From: CAMUQR01 sp963526735
Lineage (GTDB): Bacteria; Patescibacteriota; Saccharimonadia; Saccharimonadales; Saccharimonadaceae
Length of the DNA: 64,000 nt
Assembly: GCA_963526735.1 (NCBI GenBank)
Contig: CAURNU010000001.1
Span: forward strand, 62,001 to 126,000
Direction of reading: 5' to 3'
Positions within the stretch are counted from its first letter, which is position 1, and every line of letters starts with the position of its first letter. This document shows, piece after piece, positions 33,775 to 41,849 of the stretch. Made by a program: the position numbers and the translations under genes. Under the pieces are notes generated by a model. It saw only the letters and a list, made by a program, of their open reading frames with translations. It was not told the DNA's origin and ran no database searches.

Positions 33775-35408
33775 TGGCTAAAAAGATTTTTTATGGACAA
33801 GAAGCTCGTGAGCGAGTACTGGCCGGAGCAGAGCAACTCTACGAAGCTGTGAAGGTCACTTTTGGACCAAAAGGTGGCAATGCCGTCATCGCTAAAGAAT
33901 ACGGCGGTCCAATTATCACGCACGACGGTGTAACTGTTGCGGAAAATATCGTGTTGCGCGATGATAAAGAAGAGTTTTTGGGACAAAAAGTCGGTGCTGA
34001 GTTAATCAAACAAGCCGCTTCGAAGCTCAACAAAAAAGCTGGCGATGGCACCACTACTGTCACAGTTTTAACTTATCATATTTTAAAAGAAGCTAATAAA
34101 TTAATTGCGGCTGGCTACAACCCACAGGAATTACGCGTTGGTATTGAAAAAGCTGGGGCTGAAATCGTCGCCAAACTTACCAAACAGGCTGAATCAATCG
34201 AAGGTAATAACGCTAAAGTTGCCGAAGTTGCTACCATTAGCGCTGGTAGCCAAGAAATTGGTGACTTAATCGCTGAAGTTATTGCCAAAATCGGCAAAGA
34301 CGGCGTGGTGACCGTTGAACCAGGACAGAGCCTGGCGATGGAGAGTGAGGTAGTTGAGGGTTACTCACTGGACAAAGGTTTTGCCAGTCCGTTCTTCGTT
34401 ACTGATCCCGCTCGTCAAGAAGCGGTTTATGCCAAGCCCGACATTCTAATCACTGATCAAAAAATTGCCTCAGTCCAAGAATTCGTACCGTTTCTCGAAA
34501 AACTCGCCCAAGCCGGCAAAAAAGATCTAGTGATTATTGCTGACGAAGTTGAAGGCGAAGCACTCAGCGTACTGGTTCTCAACAAGCTCAAAGGCGTCTT
34601 TAACACCGTCGTGATCAAAGCTCCAGCTTTTGGCGATAAACGCAAGGCAATCATGGAAGATCTAGCGATTCTTACTGGCGCAACCGTTGTTTCAAAAGAG
34701 CAGGGGTTGACTTTTGAGAACGTCGGCCTCGAAGTGCTTGGTTCAGCTCGCAAAGTGATTGTCACCAAAGACGATTCGACAATTATCGAAGGCGCTGGTA
34801 GCCAACAAGCTGTCAAGAACCGCATTAAAGAACTAATGATTTGGGCTGACAACACTCCGCACGCTTATGAAAAAGACCAGTTCAAAGCTCGCCAAGCCAG
34901 CCTCGAAGGTAAAGTCGCAGTGATTAAAGTTGGTGGTGCGACCGAAACCGAAATCGACGAGAAAAAATATCGCGTTGACGACGCTGTCGCCGCCACCAAA
35001 GCGGCACTAGCTGAAGGTATTGTCGCTGGTGGTGGTGTGACCTTAATTAACCTCGCATCTCAGCTCAAAATTAGTGGTTCTGATGCCGAAAAAGCCGGTC
35101 GCCAAGTCTTACAAACTGCATTGAAACAACCATTTATGCAAATTATGAAAAACGCTGGTCTGAATGCTGATGCTCTCCTGGCTAAAGTTGAAGACGCCAA
35201 GAATGGGCAGGGAATTAACGTCATGCAACCCGAAGCTGGTCTAGTCGATCTCAAACAAGCTGGCGTGGTTGACCCAGTGCGTGTTACCAAGGAAGCAATT
35301 CTTAACTCAGTTTCTATCGCCGCTACCGCCATCACCATGGGCGCTCTAGTCGTCGAACTACCAGAAGAAAAGCCAGCTCCTGATATGCCTGGCATGGGTA
35401 TGATGTAG
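33774..35408 (+). CDS. groEL: GroEL chaperonin (HSP60)
   Basis: 544 aa. ATP-driven folding chamber. Starts MAKKIFYGQEARERVLAGAEQLYEAVKVTFGPKGGNAVI, holds the ATP loop GDGTTTVTVL and the late AAATKAALAEG-like motif (VAATKAALAEGIVAGGG). The C-terminus ends PDMPGMGMM, a short form of the Gly-Gly-Met tail. Full length and co-transcribed with groES. Confidence 0.98.
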   Translation: MAKKIFYGQEARERVLAGAEQLYEAVKVTFGPKGGNAVIAKEYGGPIITHDGVTVAENIVLRDDKEEFLGQKVGAELIKQAASKLNKKAGDGTTTVTVLTYHILKEANKLIAAGYNPQELRVGIEKAGAEIVAKLTKQAESIEGNNAKVAEVATISAGSQEIGDLIAEVIAKIGKDGVVTVEPGQSLAMESEVVEGYSLDKGFASPFFVTDPARQEAVYAKPDILITDQKIASVQEFVPFLEKLAQAGKKDLVIIADEVEGEALSVLVLNKLKGVFNTVVIKAPAFGDKRKAIMEDLAILTGATVVSKEQGLTFENVGLEVLGSARKVIVTKDDSTIIEGAGSQQAVKNRIKELMIWADNTPHAYEKDQFKARQASLEGKVAVIKVGGATETEIDEKKYRVDDAVAATKAALAEGIVAGGGVTLINLASQLKISGSDAEKAGRQVLQTALKQPFMQIMKNAGLNADALLAKVEDAKNGQGINVMQPEAGLVDLKQAGVVDPVRVTKEAILNSVSIAATAITMGALVVELPEEKPAPDMPGMGMM

Positions 35409-35434
35409 GTTGTTTAAAAAACTACCTATGTAAC

Positions 35435-35470
35435 AATCACTCGCTTAACCACAGCGAGTGATTTTATTTT
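35435..35470 (+). terminator. Terminator 1 after groEL
   Basis: AATCACTCGC / GCGAGTGATT hairpin with a 9-nt loop followed by TTTATTTT. Confidence 0.85.
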
Positions 35471-35479
35471 ACCTTAATA

Positions 35480-35512
35480 AAAACAGAAGGCGGGTGGACC
35501 TTCTGTTTTTTT
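35480..35512. terminator. Terminator 2, shared with the converging gene
   Basis: AAAACAGAAGG / CCTTCTGTTTT stem with T-runs on both strands. It serves both groEL and the minus-strand gene ending at 35532. Confidence 0.8.
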
Positions 35513-35531
35513 CATTGAAATGAAAGCTTAA

Positions 35532-36407
35532 TTAAACTTTGTGTTTGAAATAGTCAGTTTCTTTAATCACATCAAGCAAGGCTTGAGCGCGACGAGCTTC
35601 ATCTTGAATTTGACGAGCTGCCTCGTACGCTCGAGGCAATAGCGATTCATCATCAGTTTCACGAATTAATAATAGCAGTACATCAAACGATTCTTCATCA
35701 TTAAGTTCGACTTTATCAACAATCGGACGCAAATCGCGCAAGGCTTTTTGGCGTAAATCGTCAAGTGAGTTACCATTTGGCTCATTCATTATGTTCGCAG
35801 ATGCTTCCATTGCCGGTGTAGTTGGTGCTTCAGTAATCGGCGCTTCAATAACTGTAGACTCAGTAACTGATTCTTCTGTCTCAGCTACCGGCTCAACTGG
35901 CGTTTCAACCGTCGACGTAGCGTTTGCGGTATTTTCAACATCGGCCACGCTAGCGGAAATTTGTTGGTTCATCGCTTCTAATTCTTGATCTAAATCAACC
36001 ACTGGCTCGGTTTCCTCGGTTGTTCTCGGTGATGACTTCACGTTAGAAATCATTGGTGTCGCTTCAGCCGTATGATTGTCCGTTGTTGGCACTTCAGCAG
36101 GTTGAAAATCCGCCATCACTGGCTCAGCCTGAGCCGACACTTCTTCTTCGACTTTTTCGAAAGCCACATCAGTTGTTGGTTCGGCCGTAGCTGCTTCCGT
36201 AGTTGTTTCTTCATTCATTGCGCGCTCTAAATCAGCCGCCAAATTATCATTATTAGCATTGACTTGGTTGTTAATATCAGCCAACACCTTCGCCAATTCT
36301 TGATCATCCTGCATCTGATCATCGTTCGGCGTCACGGCTTGATTCGCCGGCATAGCAACTGATGGGTTATCATCAGCTGGAGCCTTAGGAGAAGTCTTAA
36401 AAATCAT
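35532..36407 (-). CDS. Acidic, mostly disordered protein with a small helical C-terminal domain
   Basis: 291 aa, not recognised. Residues ~15-215 are low-complexity, rich in Glu, Thr, Ala, Pro and Val, with no membrane segment or signal peptide. The last ~75 residues (from NSLDDLRQKALRDLRPIVDKVEL) look like a compact helical domain. An AAAGGGTGG ribosome site precedes the ATG. The layout, a long acidic tether plus a small folded end, suggests a cytoplasmic adaptor or scaffold, but this is inference. Confidence 0.7.
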   Translation of the reverse strand: MIFKTSPKAPADDNPSVAMPANQAVTPNDDQMQDDQELAKVLADINNQVNANNDNLAADLERAMNEETTTEAATAEPTTDVAFEKVEEEVSAQAEPVMADFQPAEVPTTDNHTAEATPMISNVKSSPRTTEETEPVVDLDQELEAMNQQISASVADVENTANATSTVETPVEPVAETEESVTESTVIEAPITEAPTTPAMEASANIMNEPNGNSLDDLRQKALRDLRPIVDKVELNDEESFDVLLLLIRETDDESLLPRAYEAARQIQDEARRAQALLDVIKETDYFKHKV

Positions 36408-36485
36408 TATCCACCCTTTAAGTTTTAATTTATAATACTATACTGTATTATATTAGCATAACAATTATAAAAATAAAAGGATTTT

Positions 36486-37277
36486 ATGCTTGACGACCTA
36501 AATCAATTAAACCAATTCGGCGTAGAAATCGCCTGGCGTCGCCTGCAGGGGATTTTTAAATCGGATTTTTTAGCCAATACGCCGGATTTTAGCGGGTTAA
36601 AAGTGATTTTTTACGGGAAGCAACCAAGCTTAGGTTTAAAAATTGGCTTGGAGTGGGCAAGTGATCGTGATTTTCATTGGGAACAGAATTCAGAATCAAA
36701 AATCATTATTGATGATGAAACTTATCCACTGCCTGAGGTGAGCGAACTGAGCGACTGGCATGATTTATTACTTGTGATGAAAATCGCTGGCGTTGATCTT
36801 TATGATACTTTACATGACTTAAAAACCATTATTAATCAACTAGCACCAAGCGTGCCAACCGTCGACAACCAAGCTAAGCAGCTTGCGCTCTATCTCGCCG
36901 GCAAGATCAGTCTCGTGTTTAGTCCGGAACGAACCCGGGGAGTAGGTGAGTTTTGGCGTCGTTGCCTCGAGTCACAAGCGCATAATTTATGTTTTAATCA
37001 GACGATTACCGATCTTAATTTTGCCGGTTGGAGTTCACACCCCGTCGAAAAACCATTTGGTGTGCTCGATTTAATCCCAACCGAGATTGACCGGGCGACT
37101 GATATGGCTTTTGCGCACAAAAATCGCCAACTCTCTGGCAAAATGCCCGCTTCACGCCAATTGCGACTTAGCACCGACAATCCGACTAATCAACTCCTCG
37201 AGATGATGCTATTAGCTGAAGCTACTAGTTTTTATCTAGCATGCCTCAATAAGCAATCGCTCAAAACCCTCAATTAA
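36486..37277 (+). CDS. Unknown cytoplasmic protein, possibly SIS/phosphosugar-isomerase-like
   Basis: 263 aa. Not firmly recognised. The second half (QAKQLALYLAGKISLVFSPERTRGVGEFWRRCLESQAHNLCFNQTITDLNFAGW) resembles in layout the C-terminal SIS domain of bifunctional phosphoglucose/phosphomannose isomerases: helix, hydrophobic strand, an Arg in a W..xxE/Q context and a late G-W pair. No catalytic residues can be assigned. AAAGGA lies just before the ATG. Divergent from the acidic protein gene. Confidence 0.55.
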   Translation: MLDDLNQLNQFGVEIAWRRLQGIFKSDFLANTPDFSGLKVIFYGKQPSLGLKIGLEWASDRDFHWEQNSESKIIIDDETYPLPEVSELSDWHDLLLVMKIAGVDLYDTLHDLKTIINQLAPSVPTVDNQAKQLALYLAGKISLVFSPERTRGVGEFWRRCLESQAHNLCFNQTITDLNFAGWSSHPVEKPFGVLDLIPTEIDRATDMAFAHKNRQLSGKMPASRQLRLSTDNPTNQLLEMMLLAEATSFYLACLNKQSLKTLN

Positions 37278-37334
37278 CAAAACTTGCGATTTGGCAGGTT
37301 TTTTGATAAAATAAACAAGTTATTTAACAAAAAT

Positions 37335-37445
37335 GGAGAGGTGACCGAGTGGTTGAAGGCACCGGTCTTGGACGTAGTGTTGCTCTTTAAGCAACCAAAC
37401 GGGCGACAAGACTGGTCAAGTCTTGTCCAGCCGGTTTTCCGCAGA
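37335..37445 (+). pseudogene. Broken tRNA-Ser copy: 5' half followed by a structured non-tRNA sequence
   Basis: The first 36 nt match the intact tRNA-Ser at 37477 with one change (A for G in the D-arm), and both are preceded by AT. After CCGGTCTTG the sequence departs. No T-arm or CCTCTCC acceptor end follows. Instead there is a GTTGC/GCAAC hairpin, a 9-bp GACAAGACT/AGTCTTGTC hairpin, and CAAGACTGG, which could alternatively pair with CCGGTCTTG. The element ends TTTTCCGCAG, which can pair weakly with GGAGA and faintly resembles CTCTCCGCCA. It is either a rearranged duplicate or a tRNA-derived RNA. It is too short for a group I intron in a tRNA. Confidence 0.6.
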
Positions 37446-37476
37446 AATGATATTTTTTGTTAATAATAAGTGACAT

Positions 37477-37564
37477 GGAGAGGTGGCCGAGTGGTTGAAG
37501 GCACCGGTCTTGAAAACCGGCATGCGGCAACGTATCGTGGGTTCGAATCCCACCCTCTCCGCCA
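37477..37564 (+). tRNA. tRNA-Ser, anticodon TGA
   Basis: 88 nt with encoded CCA and the long variable arm of serine tRNAs. Acceptor GGAGAGG/CCTCTCC, discriminator G, anticodon stem CCGGT/ACCGG around CTTGAAA, T-arm GTGGG-TTCGAAT-CCCAC. Followed by a strong terminator. Confidence 0.97.
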
Positions 37565-37573
37565 AATAAAGAT

Positions 37574-37595
37574 CCGACCAGCTGGTCGGCTTTTT
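37574..37595 (+). terminator. Terminator of tRNA-Ser
   Basis: Perfect 16-bp palindrome CCGACCAGCTGGTCGG followed by CTTTTTATTT. Confidence 0.85.
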
Positions 37596-37632
37596 ATTTG
37601 TTTACCAAAAAAGAGGCAAGCCACCGCCTCAT

Positions 37633-38250
37633 CTAAGCATGTACTAGCGCCAAACACGCCACCTGTTTAGCGCCAGCTTGTTTGAGAGCCTGCCGAGCTT
37701 GTTTCAACGTCGAGCCAGTAGTGGTAATATCGTCAATCACCACGTATTTCAGCTTCGGATCAACCGTCGTCAAACACAGTAAATTATCCTTGACGTTAGT
37801 TTGGCGGGAATGAGCGTCTAGTTCTTTTTGAGCGACCGAGGAGCGATTCACTAGCAAGTGCTGAGTCGTGAAACCAAGTTTCGCCAGCTCATCAGCGATC
37901 AATTCAATATGACCGAATCCGCGCTGAGCACGACTTTTGCACATAGTTGGCGCTGGCACGATCACCAAGTTTCGCTCTCGTGGCAGATAGTGGGCAATAA
38001 TTTGCGCCAATACTCGCCCGTAAGCCCTCCGAGAATGTAGTTTGTAATCGTAAATCATTTCTTTTAACACCGACTGACTATTATCAACGAAAAATACCTG
38101 GCCACTAGCTTGGAGTTTTGAGAAGTTAAATCGACCCGGATTTTGTTGTTTCAAAATGTAATCTTTACAACGATCACATAAAATTGGGCCAGTTTTTTGG
38201 CATAAATAACAGTGGTGGGGAGCAATAAAAGCAAGTAGATCGTCAAGCAT
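37633..38250 (-). CDS. comF: ComF-family phosphoribosyltransferase-like protein
   Basis: 205 aa. N-terminal zinc-finger-like cysteines (CYLCQKTGPILCDRC). The PRTase domain follows, with VIVPAP, the RGFGHIELIADELA region and the PRPP loop VVIDDITTTGSTL near residue 175. ComF/ComFC is needed for natural transformation in Bacillus and other species, acting on incoming single-stranded DNA in the cytoplasm. Its presence beside a large secretion/uptake-like locus in the same window is compatible with DNA uptake but not proof. Shorter than B. subtilis ComFC (~230 aa) but complete. Confidence 0.92.
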   Translation of the reverse strand: MLDDLLAFIAPHHCYLCQKTGPILCDRCKDYILKQQNPGRFNFSKLQASGQVFFVDNSQSVLKEMIYDYKLHSRRAYGRVLAQIIAHYLPRERNLVIVPAPTMCKSRAQRGFGHIELIADELAKLGFTTQHLLVNRSSVAQKELDAHSRQTNVKDNLLCLTTVDPKLKYVVIDDITTTGSTLKQARQALKQAGAKQVACLALVHA

Positions 38251-38304
38251 TGTAATTTTTACATTTTAAGCATAACTTTTATTGATTATATCACAAAAAA
38301 GATG

Positions 38305-38310
38305 TATAAT
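38305..38310 (+). promoter_or_regulatory. -10 box of the hsp20 gene
   Basis: Perfect TATAAT 38 nt before the ATG. The leader carries CGGAGG (38335-38340). No CIRCE is seen here. Confidence 0.5.
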
Positions 38311-38348
38311 ATAGCTAATACTTAAAAAATATAACGGAGGTTATAGGA

Positions 38349-38825
38349 ATGCAAAAAAATGATGATTTGTTGCTGGATGATGAGTTAACAGCAGCTTTTC
38401 TAGGCGAAGACCTAGGAACACCGGCTCCAATTGAGCCAGAACCAACCATGACTGAATCAGCTCAACCCGAAGACGAGTGGGCATCAGATGAAGAAGATTT
38501 TCCTGGACAACTAGCAGTTGATATGTACGAAACTGACGAGAAGCTAATCGTCAAAGCTCGCACCGCTGGCGTTGATAAAAAAGACCTTGATGTCAGTATC
38601 TCAGATAACTTACTAACCATCAGTGGTACTTTATCAAGTGGCGGTGAAGCCGAAGTAATCAAGTTCCACCTACAAGAATGCTATTGGGGTGACTTTACCC
38701 GTACTGTGGCTCTACCAGTGCCAGTTCATGAAGACAAGGTCGAAGCGATGCTCAAAGAGGGCGTTCTAACGATTTCATTCACTAAAGTTGAACAGAAGAA
38801 AACTACTCGCGTTGCGATTATGTAA
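38349..38825 (+). CDS. Small heat shock protein (Hsp20/alpha-crystallin)
   Basis: 158 aa. ATP-independent holdase. An acidic, disordered N-terminal arm (~1-55) comes before the alpha-crystallin domain (~57-150: LAVDMYETDEKLIVKARTAGVDKKDLDVSISDNLLTISG..., and the conserved LKEGVLTISFTK near the end, equivalent to the usual A-x-x-x-n-G-V-L motif). A very short tail contains VAIM in place of the I-x-I motif. Strong ribosome site and terminator; single-gene unit. Confidence 0.94.
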   Translation: MQKNDDLLLDDELTAAFLGEDLGTPAPIEPEPTMTESAQPEDEWASDEEDFPGQLAVDMYETDEKLIVKARTAGVDKKDLDVSISDNLLTISGTLSSGGEAEVIKFHLQECYWGDFTRTVALPVPVHEDKVEAMLKEGVLTISFTKVEQKKTTRVAIM

Positions 38826-38834
38826 TCACTCCCC

Positions 38835-38867
38835 AAAAACTCCTCAGTGCAAACATGAGGAGTTTTT
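38835..38867 (+). terminator. Terminator of the hsp20 gene
   Basis: AAAAACTCCTCA / TGAGGAGTTTTT, 12-bp stem with T-run. Confidence 0.88.
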
Positions 38868-38906
38868 ATATTGGTTAATAATTCTAGTTTGTATTAGCAC
38901 AAACAA

Positions 38907-38933
38907 AAATCCCCGAGCCAGGCTAGGGGATTT
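38907..38933 (-). terminator. Terminator of the pilin-like gene array
   Basis: AAATCCCC / GGGGATTT with inner GAGCC/GGCTA partial pairing. The T-run follows on the minus strand. It lies 21 bp beyond the last pilin gene. Confidence 0.8.
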
Positions 38934-38953
38934 ATTGAGATTATAAAATCTAT

Positions 38954-39346
38954 TTATTTAGAAAGAAAAGTATTAGTGACGAAGTTGACAATTGCATAAG
39001 CTAGAATTGATACAATCAAACCAACGATAGCATACAGAATAGTGTTTTTGGCACTAGTCACTTTACCAGAATCGCCAGCTGAAGTAGTGTACTGAATACC
39101 GCCGTAGATAATCATAATCACACTGACTACACCCACGAAGAACAATAGAAAGTTAATCACCTGAGTAAAAATACCACCATCACCAAATAATTCTTTAGGT
39201 TGAGTAGTGCTTTCGCCAGCACAACCAACGCCACCTTGCAAACCGCCTTTGCCATCACAAGCAGCATAAGCTGGTTGCAACATTGCACCCGCAAAACCAA
39301 GCATCATCAGCGCAGTAGCGGCAAATAATTGTAATTTTTTCTTCAT
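38954..39346 (-). CDS. VirB2/TrbC-like pilin (copy 6 of the array)
   Basis: 130 aa. Signal peptide MKKKLQLFAATALMMLGFAGAMLQPAYA with an Ala-x-Ala cleavage site. A short Cys/Gly-rich segment follows, then two hydrophobic helices (~60-82 and ~100-122) joined by a small polar loop YTTSAGDSGKVTSAKNTI. This is the TrbC/VirB2 layout: a small double-helix pilin processed by signal peptidase. The loop motif SAGDxxKVxxAKNTI and the second helix are shared with the neighbours. AAAGGAA site. In the machinery it would form the pilus or channel filament. Confidence 0.82.
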   Translation of the reverse strand: MKKKLQLFAATALMMLGFAGAMLQPAYAACDGKGGLQGGVGCAGESTTQPKELFGDGGIFTQVINFLLFFVGVVSVIMIIYGGIQYTTSAGDSGKVTSAKNTILYAIVGLIVSILAYAIVNFVTNTFLSK

Positions 39347-39427
39347 TGAAATTCCTTTACTTTTTAGTTGTTTTTAATCTGTTTAAATCATACCATATTA
39401 ATTACGAAATGTAAAATGTTTTCAGGC

Positions 39428-39946
39428 TTAATTCTTAGGGGTTTGAGAAGAGCCTCCGCCGGTATGACTGCCACCTGAATTGTGACCTGAACCGGAAGTA
39501 CCATTTGAACCACTATTATTTTGACTATTTCCGCTATTGTTGGTATTAGAAGTATTACTATTACCACCACCTCCACCACTGTTAAAGGTCGAGACTACGA
39601 AGTTGACAATCGCATAAGCGAAAATTGCCACAATTAGACCAATCACCGCGTAAACAATCGTATTTTTAGCGGTAGCGACTTTATTAGAATCGCCAGCTGA
39701 GGTGGTATATTGTACGCCAGCCCAGATTATCATAATCACCGCGACTACGCCGATGAAGAAGAGTAGGGCATTGATAATAGTTTTTATCACATCACCAGCA
39801 CTAGCTGTCTGCTTACCACCAACTTGTTCCAGACCCTTGTTAATTTCATCACCAAAACCGTTAGCCATCGCCGGTTGCGCGACCGCACTCACCAATCCCA
39901 TCACTGAGAATAGTGCAATAAGTCCAATTAATATTTTTTGTTTCAT
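39428..39946 (-). CDS. VirB2/TrbC-like pilin with Gly/Ser/Asn tail (copy 5)
   Basis: 172 aa. Signal peptide ending AMA, two helices with the loop YTTSAGDSNKVATAKNTIVYAVIGLIVAI, then about 52 residues made almost only of Gly, Ser, Asn, Thr and Gln. The closest relative of copy 6 in the helix region. The flexible tail would be exposed on the filament surface and may mask or adhere. AAAGGAA ribosome site. No other copy in the array has a C-terminal tail of this kind. Confidence 0.82.
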   Translation of the reverse strand: MKQKILIGLIALFSVMGLVSAVAQPAMANGFGDEINKGLEQVGGKQTASAGDVIKTIINALLFFIGVVAVIMIIWAGVQYTTSAGDSNKVATAKNTIVYAVIGLIVAIFAYAIVNFVVSTFNSGGGGGNSNTSNTNNSGNSQNNSGSNGTSGSGHNSGGSHTGGGSSQTPKN

Positions 39947-39963
39947 TTTATTCCTTTCTTCTT

Positions 39964-40449
39964 TTATTTAAAGGTATTCACCACAAAAGCGACAATTGCG
40001 CCGGCCATAATCGTCACCACCAAGCCAATCACGGCATACAAAATCGTTCGTTTTGCTAACATCACTTTATCAGATGCCCCAGCGGAAGTGACATACGTCC
40101 AGCCAGCCCAGATAATCACGATAACAGCAATTGCGCCAATTAGCCCCACCACAAATTTGACAATATCAGTCACAGTTTGTTCCAACGGTTTTTGTTTTCC
40201 ACGACAAACAGCCGCGTCTTTATTGTATTTACAAGCATCACCTAATGGATCAATTGATGAAGAACCACTACCTGATCCGCTATTATTGCTATTATCATCT
40301 TTCGATTGTTCGGATGAAGTATTATCATTTGAATTAGAATTATCTTCTTCAGCATAGACGCGATATCCACCGATTGAGGCGGTTACAATACTGCCAATAC
40401 CAATAATTAGCGCAATTGATAATATCATTCGACTAATGTTTTTTAACAT
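39964..40449 (-). CDS. VirB2/TrbC-like pilin (copy 4)
   Basis: 161 aa. An N-terminal hydrophobic signal (~1-32, ending GYRVYAEED) is followed by a Ser/Asn/Asp-rich linker (~33-65), then DACKYNKDAAVCRGKQK with two cysteines and the two-helix pilin unit (TYVTSAGASDKVMLAKRTI loop). Here the low-complexity part precedes the helices instead of following them. Its ATG overlaps the stop of copy 3 by one base. Confidence 0.78.
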   Translation of the reverse strand: MLKNISRMILSIALIIGIGSIVTASIGGYRVYAEEDNSNSNDNTSSEQSKDDNSNNSGSGSGSSSIDPLGDACKYNKDAAVCRGKQKPLEQTVTDIVKFVVGLIGAIAVIVIIWAGWTYVTSAGASDKVMLAKRTILYAVIGLVVTIMAGAIVAFVVNTFK

Positions 40450-40736
40450 TATTTTAGCCCTCCCGACACAATATTGACGATTGCAAATGAGAAGAGAATA
40501 ATCAACAAGCCAATCACCGTATAGACGATGGTATTGCGAGCTTGCTTAGCCTTGTCGGGACTACCAGCTGAGGTAATATAGCGAAAACCAGCAATCACAA
40601 TTATTACTACAGCAATCACACCAGCCCAGAAAAACACTCGATTTAAACCAATATTTAAACTTGGCGCACCGACTGGCGGGGGATCGATTTTAACCTTACT
40701 GGCTATTTCGGATAAATTAATAATTAAATGTTTCAT
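40449..40736 (-). CDS. Short VirB2/TrbC-like pilin without signal peptide (copy 3)
   Basis: 95 aa. MKHLIINLSEIASKVKIDPPPVG leads directly to two helices (~32-53 and ~70-92) with the loop YITSAGSPDKAKQARNTI. Pilin family by layout and loop motif, but lacking the cleavable signal found in its neighbours; it may stay in the membrane as an accessory subunit. GGAGA ribosome site upstream. Confidence 0.75.
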   Translation of the reverse strand: MKHLIINLSEIASKVKIDPPPVGAPSLNIGLNRVFFWAGVIAVVIIVIAGFRYITSAGSPDKAKQARNTIVYTVIGLLIILFSFAIVNIVSGGLK

Positions 40737-40745
40737 ATCATCTCC

Positions 40746-41189
40746 TTATTTCACGAAAAATCCCATCGCTAGACTAACAATACCGACCGAGGAAGCGGCA
40801 ATCACTAGACCGATAATTGCGTTGGTGATGGTTTTTTTGGCAGCCGCCACTTGTCCAGAATCACCTTGAGCTAACATATATTTAAAACCACCAAAAATCA
40901 CAAATCCAACCGTCACCACACCAGCGATTCGTGCCACCATATCAGTAATATTCAAGGCAATAATCACGATAAAGCGTTGAATACCATTAGCGTCACCAGC
41001 ACTACCTTCTGGCCAAACCACTTCACAATTGCCATCAACTAGATTACGATACCACGTCGGAATACCTAGAAAATCCGAAGTTGTTTTACACGATGACTTA
41101 CCGTTATCCGCCGAAGCCGGCTGAATGAAAGTCAAACTACCAAACACCATCAGCCCTAAAATTAATACGAATTGCGTGAGTTTTTTCAT
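40746..41189 (-). CDS. VirB2/TrbC-like pilin with Cys pair (copy 2)
   Basis: 147 aa. Signal peptide ending ASA, then a 45-residue segment with two cysteines (SSCKTT and GNCEVVW) and two hydrophobic helices with loop YMLAQGDSGQVAAAKKTITNAIIGLVI. It diverges from the others in the loop (LAQGD for TSAGD). AGGTGTCTT-like ribosome site within the end of copy 1; overlaps that gene's stop by one base. Confidence 0.78.
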   Translation of the reverse strand: MKKLTQFVLILGLMVFGSLTFIQPASADNGKSSCKTTSDFLGIPTWYRNLVDGNCEVVWPEGSAGDANGIQRFIVIIALNITDMVARIAGVVTVGFVIFGGFKYMLAQGDSGQVAAAKKTITNAIIGLVIAASSVGIVSLAMGFFVK

Positions 41190-41722
41190 TAGAAGACACC
41201 TCCTGGGATTAAGAAGTTAAGAATTACTGTCATAAAAACATAAAGCAAAATACCAATAACAGTGTTAGTAATCATGGTTTTAGCGAGTTTAACTCGGTCT
41301 TCACGATCACCAGCAGTGCCATAAATCACACCCGCAACCATAATCACTACCACTGCCAGCACACCAATTACACCATACAGCACCTTTACCGCTTGCTGTA
41401 AGAGGTTAATAATTGGATTTTCGTCACTGCCTGGATCGCACTTAATAATGCTAGTGTCGGTACCACAACCATTATTACCCTTAGAACCAGTTGAAGAGTT
41501 CGTCTTCTTCTCTTCAGATGAATTATTATCAGCATTAGAGTTATTTTGATTTTGTTGATTGCCTGGAGCTTTTTTTGCTGGAGTGGTTGTTTTATTAGTA
41601 CCCGATTCAGGCGCTTTGTTGTCTTTTTGTGGTGCTGCACTTACTAAATTAGAGACAACCAAGCTACCACAGCTAGCAACAGTCAGTATGGCAAATAGTA
41701 ATAAAGATTTTTTATGCTTCAT
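41189..41722 (-). CDS. VirB2/TrbC-like pilin, first gene of the leftward array (copy 1)
   Basis: 177 aa from the ATG at 41722 (MKHKKSLLLFAILTVASCG). This start gives a good signal peptide; an in-frame ATG at 41731 (MVIMKHKK) also lies very close to the predicted transcription start. After the signal comes a ~70-residue Lys/Asn/Ser/Thr-rich linker, a Cys pair (NGCGTD, IIKCD), then two helices with the loop YGTAGDREDRVKLAKTMITNTVIG. The upstream minus-strand promoter TTGCCA-17-TATTAT serves the whole array. Confidence 0.78.
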   Translation of the reverse strand: MKHKKSLLLFAILTVASCGSLVVSNLVSAAPQKDNKAPESGTNKTTTPAKKAPGNQQNQNNSNADNNSSEEKKTNSSTGSKGNNGCGTDTSIIKCDPGSDENPIINLLQQAVKVLYGVIGVLAVVVIMVAGVIYGTAGDREDRVKLAKTMITNTVIGILLYVFMTVILNFLIPGGVF

Positions 41723-41820
41723 AATTACCATAAATAATATAATATTAAAAACTTTTTGGCAAGTCATTCCACACATTTATGCTTATGATTTTTCTAAAAG
41801 CATAAAAAGCATTATAACAG

Positions 41821-41849
41821 TTGATTTTTTCCAATGTTTGTGGTATAAT
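41821..41849 (+). promoter_or_regulatory. Leaderless promoter of the first VirB6-like gene
   Basis: TTGATT (41821-41826), 17-bp spacer, perfect TATAAT (41844-41849), then 6 nt to ATG 41856. Confidence 0.7.

Noticed and set aside
34115..35395. Long open frames antisense to groEL
   Set aside because: They follow from the codon bias of groEL, have no start signals and give implausible proteins.
37335..37564. Group I intron or split tRNA-Ser
   Set aside because: The inserted stretch is far too short for a group I intron, and the 3' half needed for splicing is preceded by its own complete 5' half.
39388..40357. Open frames on the plus strand and in other frames over the pilin array
   Set aside because: They mirror the repetitive hydrophobic codons of the pilin genes and lack ribosome sites or promoters.
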